Shown one piece after another: positions 62,917-64,000 of a DNA stretch of 64,000 nt; position 1 is the stretch's first letter; each line of letters opens with the position of its first letter. The notes under the pieces were generated by a model. It did not search any database and was not told the origin of the DNA. It worked only from the letters and a program-made list of their open reading frames with translations. The position numbers and the translations under genes were made by a program. Source of the DNA: CALMEC01 sp964434425 (GTDB taxonomy: Bacteria; Actinomycetota; Thermoleophilia; Miltoncostaeales; Miltoncostaeaceae); the NCBI GenBank assembly GCA_964434425.1, contig CAYSVH010000002.1, forward strand, positions 186,001 through 250,000, given 5' to 3'.

Positions 62917-62922
62917 ACCATA
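62917..62922 (-). promoter_or_regulatory. Putative -10 element of otsB
   Basis: Minus-strand TATGGT ends 7 nt before ATG 62909. The -35 region would fall inside repeat array B2. Confidence 0.45.
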
Positions 62923-62930
62923 TCCGGCTG

Positions 62931-63460
62931 TTGGTTCTGGGGAGCGGTGGCCGGGGACTGGCGGAGGGCATCCTCCCGCCCGCCCCGGCCAACCGCCGGT
63001 CCCGGGGCTTCGCTCCGGGCCTCACGTGTCCGAGCCTCGGTTGTGTTGAGGGTTGCGCGTTCTTGATGTTGGTTCTGGGGTGCGTACCGCCGGGACTGGC
63101 GGTGGGCTATCCACCCGCCCGCCCCGGCCAACCGCCAGTCCCGGGGCTACGCGCCGGTCCTCACGTGCTCGAGCCTCGGACTGCGTTCGGGGTTGCGCGT
63201 TCTTGTTGTTGGTTCTGGGGTGCGTACCGCCGGGACTGGCGGAGGGGCATCCTCCCGCCCGCCCCGGCCAACCGCCAGTCCCGGGGCTTCGCTCCGGGCC
63301 TCACGTGCTCGGGCCTCGGGTCGCGTTCGGGGTTGCGCGTTCTTGTTGTTGGTTCTGGGGTGCGTACCGCCGGGACTGGCGGGGGCATCCTCCCGCCCGC
63401 CCCGGCCAACCGCCAGTCCCGGGGCTACGCGCCGGTCCTCACGTGTCCGAGTCACGATTG
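62931..63460. repeat. Repeat array B2, four copies, ~140-bp period
   Basis: Copies begin with TTGGTTCTGG at 62931, 63069, 63209 and 63349 (138, 140 and 140 bp apart). Each has a long inverted repeat, for example CCGGGACTGGCGGT (63090-63103) with ACCGCCAGTCCCGG (63131-63144). The minus strand carries the 17-nt core at 62970-62986, 63109-63125, 63249-63265 and 63387-63403. The inner stems are GGAGG/CCTCC, GGTGG/CCACC, GGAGG/CCTCC and GGGGG/CCTCC. Between hairpins lies the conserved TTGCGCGTTCTTG segment. Confidence 0.93.
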
Positions 63461-63499
63461 CGTACATGGCTACGCACCAGGTTGATTCTCCCTTGCCCG

Positions 63500-63850
63500 G
63501 GGTATCCGACCCCAGCCAACAGCACGGGTCGAACGCCCACAAATCCGGCATAGCGGCGAGTGCCACGTTCGCCGGGTAGTCGGCCCCGGCGGATCGGACG
63601 GGGCGGGCGGGAGGATTCCCTTCCGCCGGGGCCGCAACCCCGGATTCCGGAGGCCTCCGAGACAAAGGGTTGAACACCCACCCGATCCGGAACCGACGGC
63701 GAGTGCCACGTTCGCCGGGTAGTCGGCCCCGGCGGATCGGACGGGGCGGGTGGGAGGATTCCCTTCCGCCGGGGCCGACCTCCCGGTGTCCCAGTCTCCC
63801 CTCGAGACAAGGTCGAACACCCACCGAGTCAGGAACGTGCGACGAGTCGC
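63500..63850. repeat. Repeat array C, about 142-bp period
   Basis: The marker GTYGAACRCCCAC recurs at 63528, 63669 and 63812. Two full hairpins lie between: GTCGGCCCCGGCGGA (63579-63593 and 63722-63736) pairs with TCCGCCGGGGCCGAC (63765-63779; 13 of 15 bp conserved in the first copy, 63622-63634). The plus-strand cores GGGGCGGGCGGGAGGAT (63600-63616) and GGGGCGGGTGGGAGGAT (63743-63759) match arrays A and B. The third copy is truncated before its hairpin. Confidence 0.9.
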
Positions 63851-63898
63851 CGCTGTAGTTTGTGCCCGTTCGGCAGGAGATGGAGGCCCGGGGGCATC

Positions 63899-63904
63899 TA
63901 GAAT
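63899..63904 (+). promoter_or_regulatory. Putative -10 element, leaderless
   Basis: TAGAAT ends 6 nt before GTG 63911. Confidence 0.45.
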
Positions 63905-63910
63905 GCCCGC

Positions 63911-64000
63911 GTGTCCACGGGGAGAGCGGCGGTTTTCGTGATGGGTCGGTCGGAGCGCGGATCAAAGGTGCGTCACATCGCGCGGGCGGGCGTGCTCGCC
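63911..64000 (+). CDS. 5' end of a gene leaving the window (partial)
   Basis: From GTG 63911 a frame stays open for 30 codons to the window end. It is preceded by a well-placed TAGAAT. A basic stretch (RSERGSKVRHIARAGVLA) leading into hydrophobic residues suggests the start of a signal peptide or membrane segment. Alternative starts are GTG 63938 and ATG 63941. Product cannot be predicted. Confidence 0.4.
   Translation, partial: MSTGRAAVFVMGRSERGSKVRHIARAGVLA

Noticed and set aside
62931..63850. CRISPR array
   Set aside because: Units are about 140 bp with nearly uniform sequence throughout, not short repeats with unique spacers, and no cas genes are present.
63147..63965. Long minus-strand frame through arrays B2 and C
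   Set aside because: Repeating Pro/Arg/Gly-rich translation follows the repeat units; no family similarity or start signals.

Overview
The window is a high-GC chromosome segment carrying a replication-origin neighbourhood. The GC content, actinobacterial-style IleS, Tat genes, bacterial Ku, many leaderless promoters and canonical parS sites point to an actinobacterium. Separate accD and accA subunits, and a GyrB with a long C-terminal insertion, are unlike typical Streptomyces or Mycobacterium and suggest a deep-branching class such as Thermoleophilia. That placement is inference.

Layout. 1-9.0 kb: envelope polysaccharide locus with ATP-grasp enzyme, Wzz-like protein, two extracytoplasmic beta-propellers, MurJ flippase, GT-C and GT-2 glycosyltransferases and a UDP-glucuronate decarboxylase-like epimerase, mostly overlapping by 4 bases. 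9.0-14.5 kb: lone ABC ATPase, tatC-tatA, chorismate mutase, homocysteine S-methyltransferase divergent from a TetR regulator with a double operator, tRNA-Ile and a bifunctional nuclease. 15.2-20.0 kb: parB-parA-rsmG-khpB-yidC-yidD-rnpA-rpmH on the minus strand with two parS sites. 20.2-31.9 kb: DnaA-box cluster, an unusual ATPase/winged-helix gene, a tandem repeat array, dnaA, the dnaA-dnaN spacer (likely oriC), dnaN, recF, dciA, gyrB, an unlisted 37-codon ORF and gyrA. 32-36.5 kb: two Tim44-like proteins and two diguanylate cyclases, the first preceded by a coupled leaderless 32-codon ORF. 36.6-41.9 kb: exported unknown, Ku, slipin-NfeD pair, SDR. 41.9-46.9 kb: fatty-acid synthesis operon fabZ-fabH-fabD-fabG-fabF (no acpP) ending in a phosphatase. 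47.4-50.4 kb: small protein, repeat array and accD-accA. 50.6-62.9 kb: lipid kinase, a hydrolase-fold protein lacking its catalytic Ser, HAD phosphatase-ileS, FKBP lipoprotein, L,D-transpeptidase-thioredoxin operon, PolX and trehalose phosphatase. 62.9-63.9 kb: repeat arrays, then the start of a gene that leaves the window.

The most unusual signal is a family of structured non-coding repeats. Tandem arrays at 21.1-21.5, 47.7-47.9, 62.9-63.5 and 63.5-63.85 kb share the 17-nt core GGGGCGGGYGGGWGGAT inside long inverted repeats. The outer arms differ between arrays, the period is about 140 bp in three of the four, and the inner hairpin shows compensatory changes between copies. One array sits directly upstream of dnaA. 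Other leads are the in-operon small ORFs before gyrA and the diguanylate cyclase, catalytic-residue substitutions in PolX and the hydrolase, and leaderless -10 elements placed 6-11 nt before at least fifteen start codons.
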